This document shows positions 46,793 to 55,744 of a DNA stretch of 64,000 bases, in pieces. The notes below the pieces were generated by a model. It saw only the letters and a program-made list of their open reading frames with translations, had not been told where the DNA came from and made no database searches. Source of the stretch: JBGSMF01 sp964651475 (GTDB lineage: Bacteria > Chloroflexota > Anaerolineae > Fen-1058); NCBI GenBank assembly GCA_964651475.1, contig CAZYXV010000003.1:124001-188000 (forward strand). Reading direction: 5' to 3'. Positions within the stretch are counted from its first letter, which is position 1; the number at the start of each line of letters is the position of its first letter. A program made the position numbers and the translations under genes.

Positions 46793-47512
46793 ATGAACGA
46801 TTGGTCAGCGCCGTTACGCCCGGCGGTCTATGCCGAACAATCCCTGGTCGCCGCCATCCTGGATGGCGACTATCTGCCCGGCGCGGCTTTGCCCGGCGAA
46901 CGCGAGTTGGCCGCTCAACTGGGCGTCACCCGCCCCACGCTGCGCGAGGCGCTGCAACGCCTGGAACGCGACGGATGGATCTCAATTCGCCAGGGCAAAT
47001 CCACCTGCGTCAACAATATCTGGCAAGAAGGGGGATTGAATGTATTGAACGCCCTGGCACGCCACGGCCACAAACTCCCGCCCGACTTTATCCCCAACTT
47101 GTTGGAAGTGCGGTTGGCGCTCGCGCCAGCCTACACCCGCGCTGCGGTGGAACAGTCGGCGGCACGTGTGATAACCTGCCTGGCCGATCACACCGGGCTT
47201 GAAAACACTCCCGAAGCCTTTGCCGTCTTTGACTGGACACTGCACCACACGTTGACCATTGCTTCCGGCAACCCCGTCTACACACTGATTCTCAATGGGT
47301 TCGCCGGCTTTTACGAGCAGATGGCGCGCCTCTATTTTACGCTACCTGAGGCGCGGGCTTTATCGCGGACGTTTTACGCGGCGCTGCTGGCCGCCGCTCG
47401 CAAGCCAGACGCTGCCAAGGCAGAGCGGGTCACGCGCGAGGTGATGCAAAAAAGCATTGCCTTGTGGAAACAGGCCAGTAAAACAAAAAGCAAGTCGAAC
47501 GCCAGGAGTTGA
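46793..47512 (+). CDS. FadR-like GntR-family regulator
   Basis: A 239-residue regulator. A winged helix at about 12-75 (GERELAAQLGVTRPTLREALQRLERDGWISIRQGKSTCVNN) is followed by a helical effector domain. The match with the enterobacterial fatty-acid regulator FadR is unusually full, including WISIRQGKST.VNN.W...GLN.L..LA and ASGNPVYTLILNGFAG.Y. It may bind acyl-CoA and control the lipid and glycerol genes that follow. ATG at 46793 is fixed by GAGGAGG; a long upstream extension is antisense to the MFS gene and is not real. Four bases separate it from the next gene. Confidence 0.88.
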   Translation: MNDWSAPLRPAVYAEQSLVAAILDGDYLPGAALPGERELAAQLGVTRPTLREALQRLERDGWISIRQGKSTCVNNIWQEGGLNVLNALARHGHKLPPDFIPNLLEVRLALAPAYTRAAVEQSAARVITCLADHTGLENTPEAFAVFDWTLHHTLTIASGNPVYTLILNGFAGFYEQMARLYFTLPEARALSRTFYAALLAAARKPDAAKAERVTREVMQKSIALWKQASKTKSKSNARS

Positions 47513-47515
47513 ACT

Positions 47516-49126
47516 ATGAGACGCTGGAATGGTTGGGGCGATGATGCCATCACGTATCCACTGCCGCCTTTGGCCGCGCGCGTTCTTCGAGACTGGGCCG
47601 GGCCGGGCGCGCCGCCCCGCGACGCAACACTGCAAGACGTGATCGCCAACGTGCCGCCTTCGCGGCTGCCCGCGCATCCGCTCGTTTCAGATGATCCCGT
47701 TGACCGCCTGCGCCACACGCGCGGGCAGAGCCTGCCCGATTGGATTGCCTTGCGAAGCGGGCAAATCGCCGCGTTCCCCGATGGCGTGGCCTATCCTGCT
47801 ACCGACGCGGAGGTGCGCGAGCTGGTCCGCTACGCGGGCGAGATTGGCGCGCGCCTCATTCCCTACGGCGGCGGGACGAGTGTAGTGGGACACATCAACC
47901 CGCTGCCCGCCCACGCACCCGCGCTCACGGTGGATCTGGCCCGCATGAGCACTCTAGAGCGATTCGACGAAACCAGCCACCTGGCCACCTTTGGCGCGGG
48001 GATTACGGGGCCTGATTTGGAAGCTCAACTCAGGGCGCGGGGGTGCACGCTGGGGCACTTTCCACAATCGTTCGAGCTTTCGACGCTGGGGGGGTGGATT
48101 GCCACGCGCTCCAGCGGGCAGCAATCGCTAGGTTATGGGCGCATCGAAAAGCTCTTTGCGGGGGGGCGGCTGGAAGCGCCGGCCGGCACGCTGGAACTGC
48201 CGCCCTTCCCGGCCTCGGCCGCCGGGCCGGATTTGCGCGAAATCATTCTAGGCTCCGAAGGCCGGCTGGGCATCTTGACCCAGGCCACCGTCCGCGCCGC
48301 GCCGCTGCCGGAGCGAGAAGATTTCCACGCCGTCTTTTTCCCCGCTTTCGAGTCGGCCTGCGCCGCTGCCCGCGCGATGCTGCAAGCGCGGCTGCCGCTT
48401 TCAATGCTGCGCCTGAGCACCGCGGCAGAGACCGAAACCACGCTGGCCATGGCCGGCCACGAGCGCCTCATCGGAGCATTGGAGCAACTGCTGGCGATGC
48501 GCGGCGTCAAGGCCGGCAAATGCATGATGCTGCTCGGATTTACAGGCCGCAGTGCGATGGTCAAGACGACGCGCAAAGAAACGATGGGAATCGCCGGCAG
48601 GCACGGCGGCATCCACGTGGGACGCACGTTTGGCAGCCAATGGCACAAGAGCCGCTTTCGCACGCCTTATCTGCGCAACACGCTCTGGGAAGCGGGATAC
48701 GCTCTTGACACGCTGGAAACCGCCGCCGACTGGGACACTATTCCCATCATGATAGAAGCGATTGAGGCGGCTCTGCATTCCGGCCTGCAAGATATTGGCG
48801 AGCGCGTTCACGTCTTTACGCACCTGTCGCATCTTTATCCTTACGGCGCCAGTATCTACACCACCTACCTCTATCGCATCGCGTCCGGCCTCGACCGCTT
48901 CCAGGCCGCGGCTGAAACCTTGCGCCGATGGCAGATTCTCAAGGCAGCCGCCAGCCAGGTCATTGTCGCACACGGCGGCACAATCAGCCACCAGCACGGC
49001 GTGGGCATTGATCACACGCTCTACTTGCCGGCCGAAAAGGGCGAGCTGGGACTGTTAACACTGCGCGACGTGTGCCGGCGCTTTGATCCAAACGGCATCA
49101 TGAATCCGGGCAAGCTCATCACGTAA
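47516..49126 (+). CDS. FAD-binding alkyl-DHAP synthase-like protein
   Basis: A 536-residue flavoprotein of the vanillyl-alcohol oxidase fold, matching alkyl-dihydroxyacetone-phosphate synthase (AGPS), the enzyme that makes the ether bond of ether lipids. Signs are RRWNGWG at the start, IPYGGGTSVVGH for FAD, AGITGPDLEAQL, STLGGWIATRSSG, ILGSEGRLGILTQATV, and AHGGTISHQHGVG with the active histidines near the C-terminus. The alternative is a related glycolate/lactate oxidase-type enzyme, but the first motif and the end favour AGPS. It is flanked by FadR-like and GlpD genes, which fits glycerophosphate/lipid metabolism. Confidence 0.8.
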   Translation: MRRWNGWGDDAITYPLPPLAARVLRDWAGPGAPPRDATLQDVIANVPPSRLPAHPLVSDDPVDRLRHTRGQSLPDWIALRSGQIAAFPDGVAYPATDAEVRELVRYAGEIGARLIPYGGGTSVVGHINPLPAHAPALTVDLARMSTLERFDETSHLATFGAGITGPDLEAQLRARGCTLGHFPQSFELSTLGGWIATRSSGQQSLGYGRIEKLFAGGRLEAPAGTLELPPFPASAAGPDLREIILGSEGRLGILTQATVRAAPLPEREDFHAVFFPAFESACAAARAMLQARLPLSMLRLSTAAETETTLAMAGHERLIGALEQLLAMRGVKAGKCMMLLGFTGRSAMVKTTRKETMGIAGRHGGIHVGRTFGSQWHKSRFRTPYLRNTLWEAGYALDTLETAADWDTIPIMIEAIEAALHSGLQDIGERVHVFTHLSHLYPYGASIYTTYLYRIASGLDRFQAAAETLRRWQILKAAASQVIVAHGGTISHQHGVGIDHTLYLPAEKGELGLLTLRDVCRRFDPNGIMNPGKLIT

Positions 49127-49141
49127 AACGGAGCACAAACC

Positions 49142-50902
49142 ATGTGGGGAAAAAACTGGCGCGACGAGATATGGCCACAACTCGACCGTCCCTGGGATAT
49201 TCTCATCATTGGCGGCGGCATCACCGGCGCGGGCATCTTGCGCGAGGCGACCCGGCTTGGCCTGCGCGCCCTGCTGGTAGAGCAGCGCGATTTTGCCTGG
49301 GGCACATCCAGCCGTTCGTCCAAGCTCGTTCACGGCGGATTGCGCTACCTTAAGGAGGGCAAGCTGGGGCTGACCCTGGCCTCGGTTCAAGAACGCGAGC
49401 GTTTGATGGAAGAAGGTCCCGGCCTGATTGATCCACTCGGCTTTTTGTTGGCCACCTACCAGGGCGACCAACCCGGGCGCTGGACGTACCAGGCCGGCCT
49501 TTCCATCTACGATCTGTTGGCGCTGCAATGGAGTCATCGGCACTATAGCGCGCGAGACTTGCAGATGCTCGCGCCCCACATCGCCCAAGAGGGGCTAAAG
49601 GGCGGCCTGCGCTACGGCGACGCTCAAACAGACGACGCCCGGCTGGTGCTGCGCATCATCCGCGAGGCCGTGGCCGACGGCGGCGTTGCTCTCAACTATA
49701 CGCGCGCCCAAGAATTGCTGCGCGACGACGCCGGCCTCGCGATTGGGGCGCGGCTGCGCGACTGCGCCAGCTCTCCCGCCAGTCTGGAATCCAGGGACGT
49801 TTACGCTCGCGTAATCATCAATGCCACTGGCGCGTGGGCCGACTGCCTGCGCGGCCAAGTTGGCGCGCAAGCGCGCATCCGCCCGCTGAGGGGCAGCCAT
49901 TTGATCTTTCCGGCGTGGCGATTGCCGGTCGCGCAAGCCATCAGTTTTTTGCATCCTCTGGACCGCCGCCCGGTATTTATCTTTCCGTGGGAAGGCATCA
50001 CGCTGGTGGGCACAACCGATCTGGATCACGATCAGTCCATGAATGACGAGCCATCCATCAATCTGGAAGAAGTGGCATACTTGATGGCGGCGGTCGAGGC
50101 CGAGTTCCCCTCCCTGAACCTGGCGCTGGAAGACGTAGCGGCAACCTTTGCCGGGGTGCGGCCCGTCATCGGCAGCGGCAAAGCTGACCCATCCAAAGAA
50201 TCGCGCGACCACGTGGTGTGGGAAGAAAACGGCTTGCTCACCGTGACCGGCGGCAAGCTCACCACTTTCCGCCTCATTGCCCTGGATGCGCTCAAGGCGG
50301 CGCGCCACCGGCTGCCTGACGCGCCTCCCATGGATACCAAGACGCCAGTGCTGAATCAGGTGGACGTGACCTTGCCGGGCAATTTGGATGAAGCCGCGCG
50401 GCGGCGGTTGTTGGGCCGCTATGGGGCGGACGCGCCCGCGCTCGTCGCCGCCGCCAGACCCGGCGAGCTTGAGGCTATTCCGGGCACACATCATCTGTGG
50501 GCCGAGTTGCGCTGGGGCGCCCGCGCCGAAGGTGCGGTTCACCTGGACGATTTGTTGCTGCGCCGCGTGCGTCTAGGGCTGTTGCTCCCTGGGGGTGGCC
50601 AATCAGTCTTGCCCCAAATCCGCGTCATCTGCCAGGCAGAACTGGGTTGGGATGATGCCCGCTGGGAAGCGGAAGAGGCCGCCTACCTGGCCCTGTGGCG
50701 ACGCTGCTATAGCTTGCCCTCACCGGAGGCAAATGCCATTCCAGATTGGAAAGCGCAATTGGCTCAAGTCCACATGAAACGGGGCGCCAGAAAAGCGCAA
50801 CAGCGCAAGCGCATCGGGCAACTCGTACTCATCAGCCTCGCCGCCAGTCTCATCGCCGCAATGCTGGCGCGCCTTTTAAAGCGCAGACACCTCCAAATGT
50901 AG
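49142..50902 (+). CDS. glpD: Glycerol-3-phosphate dehydrogenase with C-terminal membrane helix
   Basis: A 586-residue FAD enzyme oxidising glycerol 3-phosphate to DHAP and passing electrons to quinone. DILIIGGGITGAGILREA binds FAD; GTSSRSSKLVHGGLRYL, GTTDLDHD and GGKLTTFR are GlpD signatures. After the usual C-terminal domain it ends in LVLISLAASLIAAMLARLLKRR, a hydrophobic helix not normal for GlpD, which may anchor it. The TAG stop lies in a dispersed repeat, so the tail may be a late addition. It provides or consumes DHAP for the adjacent AGPS-like enzyme. Confidence 0.9.
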   Translation: MWGKNWRDEIWPQLDRPWDILIIGGGITGAGILREATRLGLRALLVEQRDFAWGTSSRSSKLVHGGLRYLKEGKLGLTLASVQERERLMEEGPGLIDPLGFLLATYQGDQPGRWTYQAGLSIYDLLALQWSHRHYSARDLQMLAPHIAQEGLKGGLRYGDAQTDDARLVLRIIREAVADGGVALNYTRAQELLRDDAGLAIGARLRDCASSPASLESRDVYARVIINATGAWADCLRGQVGAQARIRPLRGSHLIFPAWRLPVAQAISFLHPLDRRPVFIFPWEGITLVGTTDLDHDQSMNDEPSINLEEVAYLMAAVEAEFPSLNLALEDVAATFAGVRPVIGSGKADPSKESRDHVVWEENGLLTVTGGKLTTFRLIALDALKAARHRLPDAPPMDTKTPVLNQVDVTLPGNLDEAARRRLLGRYGADAPALVAAARPGELEAIPGTHHLWAELRWGARAEGAVHLDDLLLRRVRLGLLLPGGGQSVLPQIRVICQAELGWDDARWEAEEAAYLALWRRCYSLPSPEANAIPDWKAQLAQVHMKRGARKAQQRKRIGQLVLISLAASLIAAMLARLLKRRHLQM

Positions 50903-50952
50903 GGGCGACCCTTGCGGTCGCCCTGGTGTGCAGGCGCAAGACCTGCCCCTAC
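50899..50952. repeat. Dispersed repeat (GTAGGGGC type) overlapping the glpD stop
   Basis: Ends GTAGGGGC and GCCCCTAC form an inverted repeat enclosing smaller palindromes (GGGCGACC...GGTCGCCC). Its first bases supply the TAG stop of glpD. It lies in the 107-base spacer before the FGGY kinase. Confidence 0.65.
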
Positions 50953-51009
50953 CCTTGTGTTGTAGCATCTTTGTGGTTTAATAGGGTCAAACCATTCAAA
51001 GAGGAAACG

Positions 51010-52569
51010 ATGAGCGGTGAGCATATTCTCGCGATTGACAACGGCACTCAAAGTGTGCGCGCCCTCGTGTTCGACCTGCAAGGCAACCTGGCGGCCCAAT
51101 CCCGCGTGCCGCTGGAGCCATACTTTTCTCAACATCCCGGCTGGGCCGAGCAACACGCCGAATATTATTGGGAATCGCTTTGCCAGGCCTGCCAGCAGCT
51201 CTGGCAGCAAACTGACAAAAATACCATCGCCGGCGTTGCGCTGACCACGCAACGCTCCACGGTGATTAACGTGGATCAAAGCGGCAAGCCGTTGCGCCCG
51301 GCCATGGTGTGGCTCGATCAGCGCCGCACGATGGGGCAAAAACCCGTGGGTGGCTTGTGGGGATTGGCCTTTAAACTATCCGGCATGAGCGAGACGGTGG
51401 CCTACCTGCAAGCCGAAGCCGAAGCCAACTGGCTCCGCGCCCAGCAACCTGAAATCTGGGAGCAGACGCACAAGTACCTTTTCCTTTCGGGCTACCTAAC
51501 GTTTAAACTCACCAACCGTTTTGTGGATTCAGTGGGCTGCCAGGTAGGCTATGTCCCGTTCGATTACAAAAAGCTGCGTTGGGCTTCAGCGTGGGATTGG
51601 AAGTGGCAGGCGGTACCTGTGGATCCAGCGCGGCTGCCTGACCTCGTCCCGCCAGCGGGTCAACTGGGCGAGATCACGCCCCAGGCGGCGGAGGCAAGCG
51701 GCATCCCGGCCGGCTTGCCCCTCATCGCCGCCGCCGCAGACAAGGCGTGCGAGGTCATTGGCGCGGGCTGTCTCGACCCGCACATCGGCTGCCTGAGCTA
51801 TGGCACTACGGCCACCATCAACAGCACGCATAAAAAATACGTCGAGGTCATTCCGCTCATACCGCCCTACCCTGCCGCCATTCCCAACGCCTACAGCCTG
51901 GAGATTCAGATTTATCGCGGTTATTGGATGGTCAGCTGGTTCAAGGACGAATTTGGCCTCCGCGAGCAGCGCATGGCCCAAGAGCGCGGCGTTGCGCCAG
52001 AATCTTTGTTTGACGAGTTGGTCAACCAGGTGCCGCCCGGCTCGATGGGGTTGATGCTGCAACCTTACTGGTCGCCGGGGTTAAAGGTGCCCGGACCGGA
52101 AGCGAAAGGCGCCGTCATCGGCTTTGGCGACGTGCACACCCGCGCGCATCTTTATCGCGCCATCCTGGAAGGACTGGCCTACGCCTTGCGCGAGGGCAAA
52201 GAGCGCACCGAGCAGCGCAGCGGCATTCCTATCACCGGGTTGCGCGTTTCAGGCGGCGGATCGCAAAGCGACGCGGCCCTGCAGCTCACCGCCGACATTT
52301 TCAACCTGCCCACGGCGCGCCCCCACCTCTACGAAACAACGGGCCTGGGCGCGGCGATTGACGCCGCCGTGGGATTGGGCTTGCATCCAGATTTTGAGAC
52401 GGCCGTGCAGGCCATGACCCGCATAGGGCGCGTGTTCGAGCCGGACCCCCACACGCGCGAAATTTACGACCAACTCTACCATCGCGTTTACAAGCAAATG
52501 TACACCAGACTCAAGCTGCTTTACGAAGAAATCCGCGATATCACCGGCTACCCCGGCAAAGTGGTGTGA
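51010..52569 (+). CDS. FGGY-family carbohydrate kinase (glycerol kinase candidate)
   Basis: A 519-residue sugar kinase of the FGGY family: ILAIDNGTQSVRALVFD at the N-terminal phosphate loop, VALTTQRST, AMVWLDQR, and GLRVSGGGSQSDAALQLTADIF with GLGAAIDAAVGLG in the C-terminal domain. Beside glpD a glycerol kinase role is attractive, but the motifs differ from classical GlpK and are closer to the broad, uncharacterised FGGY/xylulokinase-like group. ATG at 51010 with AGAGGAAACG is chosen; an 88-residue upstream extension runs through the repeat and glpD and is not real. Confidence 0.8.
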   Translation: MSGEHILAIDNGTQSVRALVFDLQGNLAAQSRVPLEPYFSQHPGWAEQHAEYYWESLCQACQQLWQQTDKNTIAGVALTTQRSTVINVDQSGKPLRPAMVWLDQRRTMGQKPVGGLWGLAFKLSGMSETVAYLQAEAEANWLRAQQPEIWEQTHKYLFLSGYLTFKLTNRFVDSVGCQVGYVPFDYKKLRWASAWDWKWQAVPVDPARLPDLVPPAGQLGEITPQAAEASGIPAGLPLIAAAADKACEVIGAGCLDPHIGCLSYGTTATINSTHKKYVEVIPLIPPYPAAIPNAYSLEIQIYRGYWMVSWFKDEFGLREQRMAQERGVAPESLFDELVNQVPPGSMGLMLQPYWSPGLKVPGPEAKGAVIGFGDVHTRAHLYRAILEGLAYALREGKERTEQRSGIPITGLRVSGGGSQSDAALQLTADIFNLPTARPHLYETTGLGAAIDAAVGLGLHPDFETAVQAMTRIGRVFEPDPHTREIYDQLYHRVYKQMYTRLKLLYEEIRDITGYPGKVV

Positions 52570-52584
52570 CTTGAGAGCGACGAT

Positions 52585-53517
52585 ATGAATCTTTACGCTG
52601 GGATTGAAGCGGGCGGCACCAAGTTCGTCTGCGCGGTGGGCAGCGGCCCACAAGATATTCAAGCCGAAGCGCGTTTTTCCACCACCGATCCGGCAGAAAC
52701 GATTGGCCGCGCCATAGACTTTATCAGGCAGCAGGCGCGAGAGCATCCCCTGGCGGCTATCGGCGTCGGTTCATTTGGCCCCGTAGACCTGGACCCCGCC
52801 TCGCCGACGTACGGGTACATCACCACCACCCCCAAGCCGGGTTGGGCTAACACAAACATCGTAGGGATGTTGAAAGCAGAATTCGATCTGCCGGTAGCGT
52901 TTGACACAGACGTCAACGCGGCCGCGTTCGGCGAATACTGCTGGGGCGCGGCGCAGGGATTCGACCCCGCCCTTTATTTGACGATCGGGACCGGCATCGG
53001 CGGCGGCGCGATATGCCAGGGGCAGCCCGTGCGCGGACTGGTTCATCCGGAAATGGGTCACGTGTTCATCCCGCACGACCGGGCAGTAGATCCGTTCCCC
53101 GGCTATTGTCCCTTCCACGGCGATTGTTTTGAAGGGCTGGCTTCTGGCCCCTCTATGAAAAAGCGCTGGGGGCAGCCGGCCGAAACGCTCCCCAGCGACC
53201 ATTCCGCGTGGGAGATTGAAGCGCGTTACATTGCGCTGGCGCTCTCAAACCTGATCCTGAGCTATTCCCCGCGCCGCATCATCCTCGGGGGGGGCGTGAT
53301 GCAGCACCAGGCACTCTATCCCATGGTGCAGCAAAAGGTTTGGGAAATCCTGAATGGCTATGTTCAATCCCCGCACATCCTGGAGAGGATTGAACAGTAT
53401 ATCGTCCCACCGGGCCTGGGCAATCGCGCCGGCGTGTTGGGCGCCATCGCACTGGCAAAAATCCGTCCCTGGTTTGCGCCGACTCCAAATGTGGGCTATA
53501 ATCAAAACGTTTCCTGA
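52585..53517 (+). CDS. ROK-family hexokinase/fructokinase
   Basis: A 310-residue ROK kinase: IEAGGTKFVCAVG phosphate loop, FDTDVNAAAFGEYCWGAA with the catalytic Asp, IGTGIGGGAIC, and the zinc site HPEMGHV...CPFHGDCFEGLASGPS. The length and the CPFHGDCFEG box fit the YdhR/GmuE/ScrK-like group that phosphorylates fructose or mannose. It could process hexoses released by the glycosidases of the locus at 8-33 kb. It follows the FGGY kinase by 15 bases on the same strand. Confidence 0.88.
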   Translation: MNLYAGIEAGGTKFVCAVGSGPQDIQAEARFSTTDPAETIGRAIDFIRQQAREHPLAAIGVGSFGPVDLDPASPTYGYITTTPKPGWANTNIVGMLKAEFDLPVAFDTDVNAAAFGEYCWGAAQGFDPALYLTIGTGIGGGAICQGQPVRGLVHPEMGHVFIPHDRAVDPFPGYCPFHGDCFEGLASGPSMKKRWGQPAETLPSDHSAWEIEARYIALALSNLILSYSPRRIILGGGVMQHQALYPMVQQKVWEILNGYVQSPHILERIEQYIVPPGLGNRAGVLGAIALAKIRPWFAPTPNVGYNQNVS

Positions 53518-53536
53518 TTCGGTTGTTGGGACACGC

Positions 53537-53923
53537 ATGAACACAGATAAACACGGACCTGGCCGGGGACTTGTTGGCCTGCTCATCATTGTGGGGCTGG
53601 CCGCCGGTTTTGGAGGCGGCGCGGCGATTGGCTGGTGGTTCCCCCTTCGCAGCCCGCAAACCACGCCAGACGCGCTCGACCCCATGTGGCAATCGGATTA
53701 CATCTTGATGACGGCGCAAGCCTACAGCCTGGATGGCGACCTGGCTACGGCGCAACAGCGCCTGGATGCATTGGGGCTGGCCGATCCAGGAGCGCGGGTA
53801 GCGGCGCGAGGGCAAGAAGCCATCGCAGAAGGATTGCCGCTAGAAGATGTTGGCCGCCTGGCGCGCCTGGCCGCCGCGCTGGGCACGCGGCTGCCTGAAC
53901 TGGAACCTTATCTGACACATTGA
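53537..53923 (+). CDS. Small membrane-anchored protein, unknown function
   Basis: A 128-residue protein: one N-terminal membrane helix (about 11-33) then an outer, helix-rich domain (DPMWQSDYILMTAQAYSLDGDLATAQQRLDALG...RLARLAAALG), which resembles the matching part of the following protein (LLPEYRPTWITLVAASYAVEDDWGRAEFRLNSLG). The two appear to be tandem paralogs. The first residues MNTDKHG come from a dispersed ACACAGATAAACACGG repeat, and the start lacks a good ribosome site. Function unknown. Confidence 0.6.
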   Translation: MNTDKHGPGRGLVGLLIIVGLAAGFGGGAAIGWWFPLRSPQTTPDALDPMWQSDYILMTAQAYSLDGDLATAQQRLDALGLADPGARVAARGQEAIAEGLPLEDVGRLARLAAALGTRLPELEPYLTH

Positions 53924-53934
53924 CGCAGGACTCG

Positions 53935-54915
53935 ATGCGCACCTATCTCGTCGTCACTTTGATTGCAGTGGTGATAGGAGTGTTGGCCGGGCTGGGGTAC
54001 GCCTGGTTTGTGGAGCCTGTCCAATACACCAACATTACCCCGGCTGAATTGCTGCCCGAATACCGCCCCACCTGGATCACGCTGGTGGCGGCCTCGTACG
54101 CCGTCGAGGACGATTGGGGACGGGCCGAGTTCAGGCTCAACAGCCTGGGGCAGCGCGAGCTGCGCGAAAGCGTGGCCGAGGTTATTCATCGCGCCGCCGC
54201 CGAGGTGCGCCCGGTTCCCATCATGCGCGCGCTGGCGCGCCTGGCCGAGCGGCTGGATTTAAATTTGCCAGAGATGGTCGTCTACCTGGCGACGCCACTG
54301 CCCACAGTCACGCCGCCAGTCGTGCCGCCCACGCCTTCGTCCACGCCCACAGTCACGCCCTCCGCCACACCCACGTTCGCGCCGCCGGCCTCCCCAACGC
54401 CGCTGCCCACGCTCACGCCCACCCCCACGCCGCTGCCGGGCTATTTGCTCGTCGGGCAAGAGCGTCTGTGCAAGACCGGCCTGCCTGCCTCTCAAATCCA
54501 GGCCATCGTAGAAGACGAACTTGGGCAAGGCACCCCGGGCGTGGACGTGTGGATTAGTTGGGATGGCGGCGCGGACCGTTTTGTGACGGGCGTCAAGCCA
54601 GAGTTGGGCGCGGGTTACGGCGACTTTGACATGGCGCCCGGCGTGGCATACAATGTCAGCGTGGGCGCCTCGGCCGTGCCGTTAGTTCGGGGGCTGGAAG
54701 CCGAGGTGTGTCCATCCACCTCGCCCACCCAAACGGCCTACGCCGTATGGCGGCTGGCCTTTCGCACCATTCCACCAACGGCAACGCCCACCCCCACACC
54801 TACCCCGACAGATACACCCACCATCGAAGCGACAGCATCGCCGCAGGCGACAGCATCGCCGCAGGCGACAGCACCGCCGCAGGCGGCAGCATCGCCAACC
54901 GTTGATTTGCCGTGA
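53935..54915 (+). CDS. Membrane-anchored protein with Thr/Pro linker and outer domain
   Basis: A protein of about 326 residues. An N-terminal membrane helix (about 3-25) and helical domain paralogous to the preceding protein are joined by a Pro/Thr-rich linker (about 120-170, TPTPTPLP) to a beta-rich domain (YLLVGQERLCKTGLPASQIQAIVEDELGQGTPGVDVWISWDGG...) and a second Pro/Thr tail. The tail contains three 18-bp tandem repeats. ATG at 53935 follows AGGA; a TTG overlapping the upstream stop also exists. Probably a surface protein. Function unknown. Confidence 0.65.
   Translation: MRTYLVVTLIAVVIGVLAGLGYAWFVEPVQYTNITPAELLPEYRPTWITLVAASYAVEDDWGRAEFRLNSLGQRELRESVAEVIHRAAAEVRPVPIMRALARLAERLDLNLPEMVVYLATPLPTVTPPVVPPTPSSTPTVTPSATPTFAPPASPTPLPTLTPTPTPLPGYLLVGQERLCKTGLPASQIQAIVEDELGQGTPGVDVWISWDGGADRFVTGVKPELGAGYGDFDMAPGVAYNVSVGASAVPLVRGLEAEVCPSTSPTQTAYAVWRLAFRTIPPTATPTPTPTPTDTPTIEATASPQATASPQATAPPQAAASPTVDLP
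54829..54896 (+). repeat. Tandem 18-bp repeats encoding ATASPQ
   Basis: Three full units of GCGACAGCATCGCCGCAG (the third with one change) and a partial fourth encode the Ala/Ser/Pro/Gln tail of the membrane-anchored protein. Confidence 0.75.
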
Positions 54916-54934
54916 CGCGCCGGAGCTGGCGATC

Positions 54935-55714
54935 TTACGCTGACTCGATCACACGCGCCGGCCAGATCACGCCCATTTTTCTGATGGCGTTGCCCGCGGC
55001 GGCTTGCGTGGCGGCCTGCTTGCTGGCGCCTTCGCCCCGCCCCGCAACCTCGCTGCCGATGTAAACTTCGACGGTGAATACCTTGGCGTGATCGGGTCCC
55101 TCGGCGCCAACGGTGCGGTAGCGCGGCGTGTGGCCGCGTTCGGCCTGGCTCCATTCTTGCAAAATGCTCTTGGCGTCGCGGTCAAGCTCGGCGCTGATAA
55201 TGCGCTCGATCATCGCCGCAAACAGCGGCTCGACCATCTGCCGCACAGCCTCGAGACCCTGATCCAGGTACAACGCGCCCACCACCGCTTCAAAGGCATC
55301 GGCCAGCAAACTGGCGCGCTTGCGGCCGCCGCTTTCGCCCTCTCCCTTTCCCAACATAACCTGCTCGTCCATGCCCAGTTGACAGGCAAGCTCGGCCAGC
55401 GTTTCAGTCTTGACCATAGCGGCTCTCAGGCTGGTCAGGCGCCCCTCTTGCGCTTCGGGGAAACGGTGATACAGCCAGGCGGCGCTGAAAAAATCCAGCA
55501 CGGCGTCGCCCAAAAATTCCAGCCGCTCGTTATCCTCCAACGCCAGTTCGGGGTGCTCGTTAATGTACGAGCGATGCGTCAGGGCGCGAAAAAGCAGTGA
55601 AGGGTTGTTGAACGGCGGGAGCGTGGAGAACTCGGGGGATCTGAGGGAATCCGCCTGATCCGGGATTCCCTCAGGTCCCACGAGTTCCGCGTTATGTTGT
55701 TGTGTGTCTTCCAA
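54935..55714 (-). CDS. rnc: Ribonuclease III
   Basis: A 259-residue double-stranded RNA endonuclease. NERLEFLGDAVL is the RNase III signature with the catalytic acids, DAFEAVVGALYLDQG has the second acidic pair, and a dsRNA-binding domain ends the protein (EWSQAERGHTPRYRTV...GEGASKQAATQAAAGNAIRKM). The start is TTG at 55714, eight bases after a perfect AGGAGG. The N-terminal 30 residues are extra and come largely from an in-frame palindromic repeat. It lies next to fabF, a common rnc neighbour in bacteria. Confidence 0.93.
   Translation of the reverse strand: MEDTQQHNAELVGPEGIPDQADSLRSPEFSTLPPFNNPSLLFRALTHRSYINEHPELALEDNERLEFLGDAVLDFFSAAWLYHRFPEAQEGRLTSLRAAMVKTETLAELACQLGMDEQVMLGKGEGESGGRKRASLLADAFEAVVGALYLDQGLEAVRQMVEPLFAAMIERIISAELDRDAKSILQEWSQAERGHTPRYRTVGAEGPDHAKVFTVEVYIGSEVAGRGEGASKQAATQAAAGNAIRKMGVIWPARVIESA
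55636..55679. repeat. Inverted repeat in the 5' coding region of rnc
   Basis: A 17-pair stem (one G-T pair) with a ten-base loop; left arm 55636-55652, right arm 55663-55679. It encodes the extra N-terminal GPEGIPDQADSLRSP segment. In the message it would form a strong hairpin about 35 bases after the start codon. Confidence 0.7.
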
Positions 55715-55744
55715 TACTCAACCTCCTATGCTCGTTGCTGGTTG

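Noticed and set aside
50746..51009. N-terminal extension of the FGGY kinase
   Set aside because: It reads through the glpD end and a dispersed repeat; the ATG at 51010 has a good ribosome site and begins the conserved domain.
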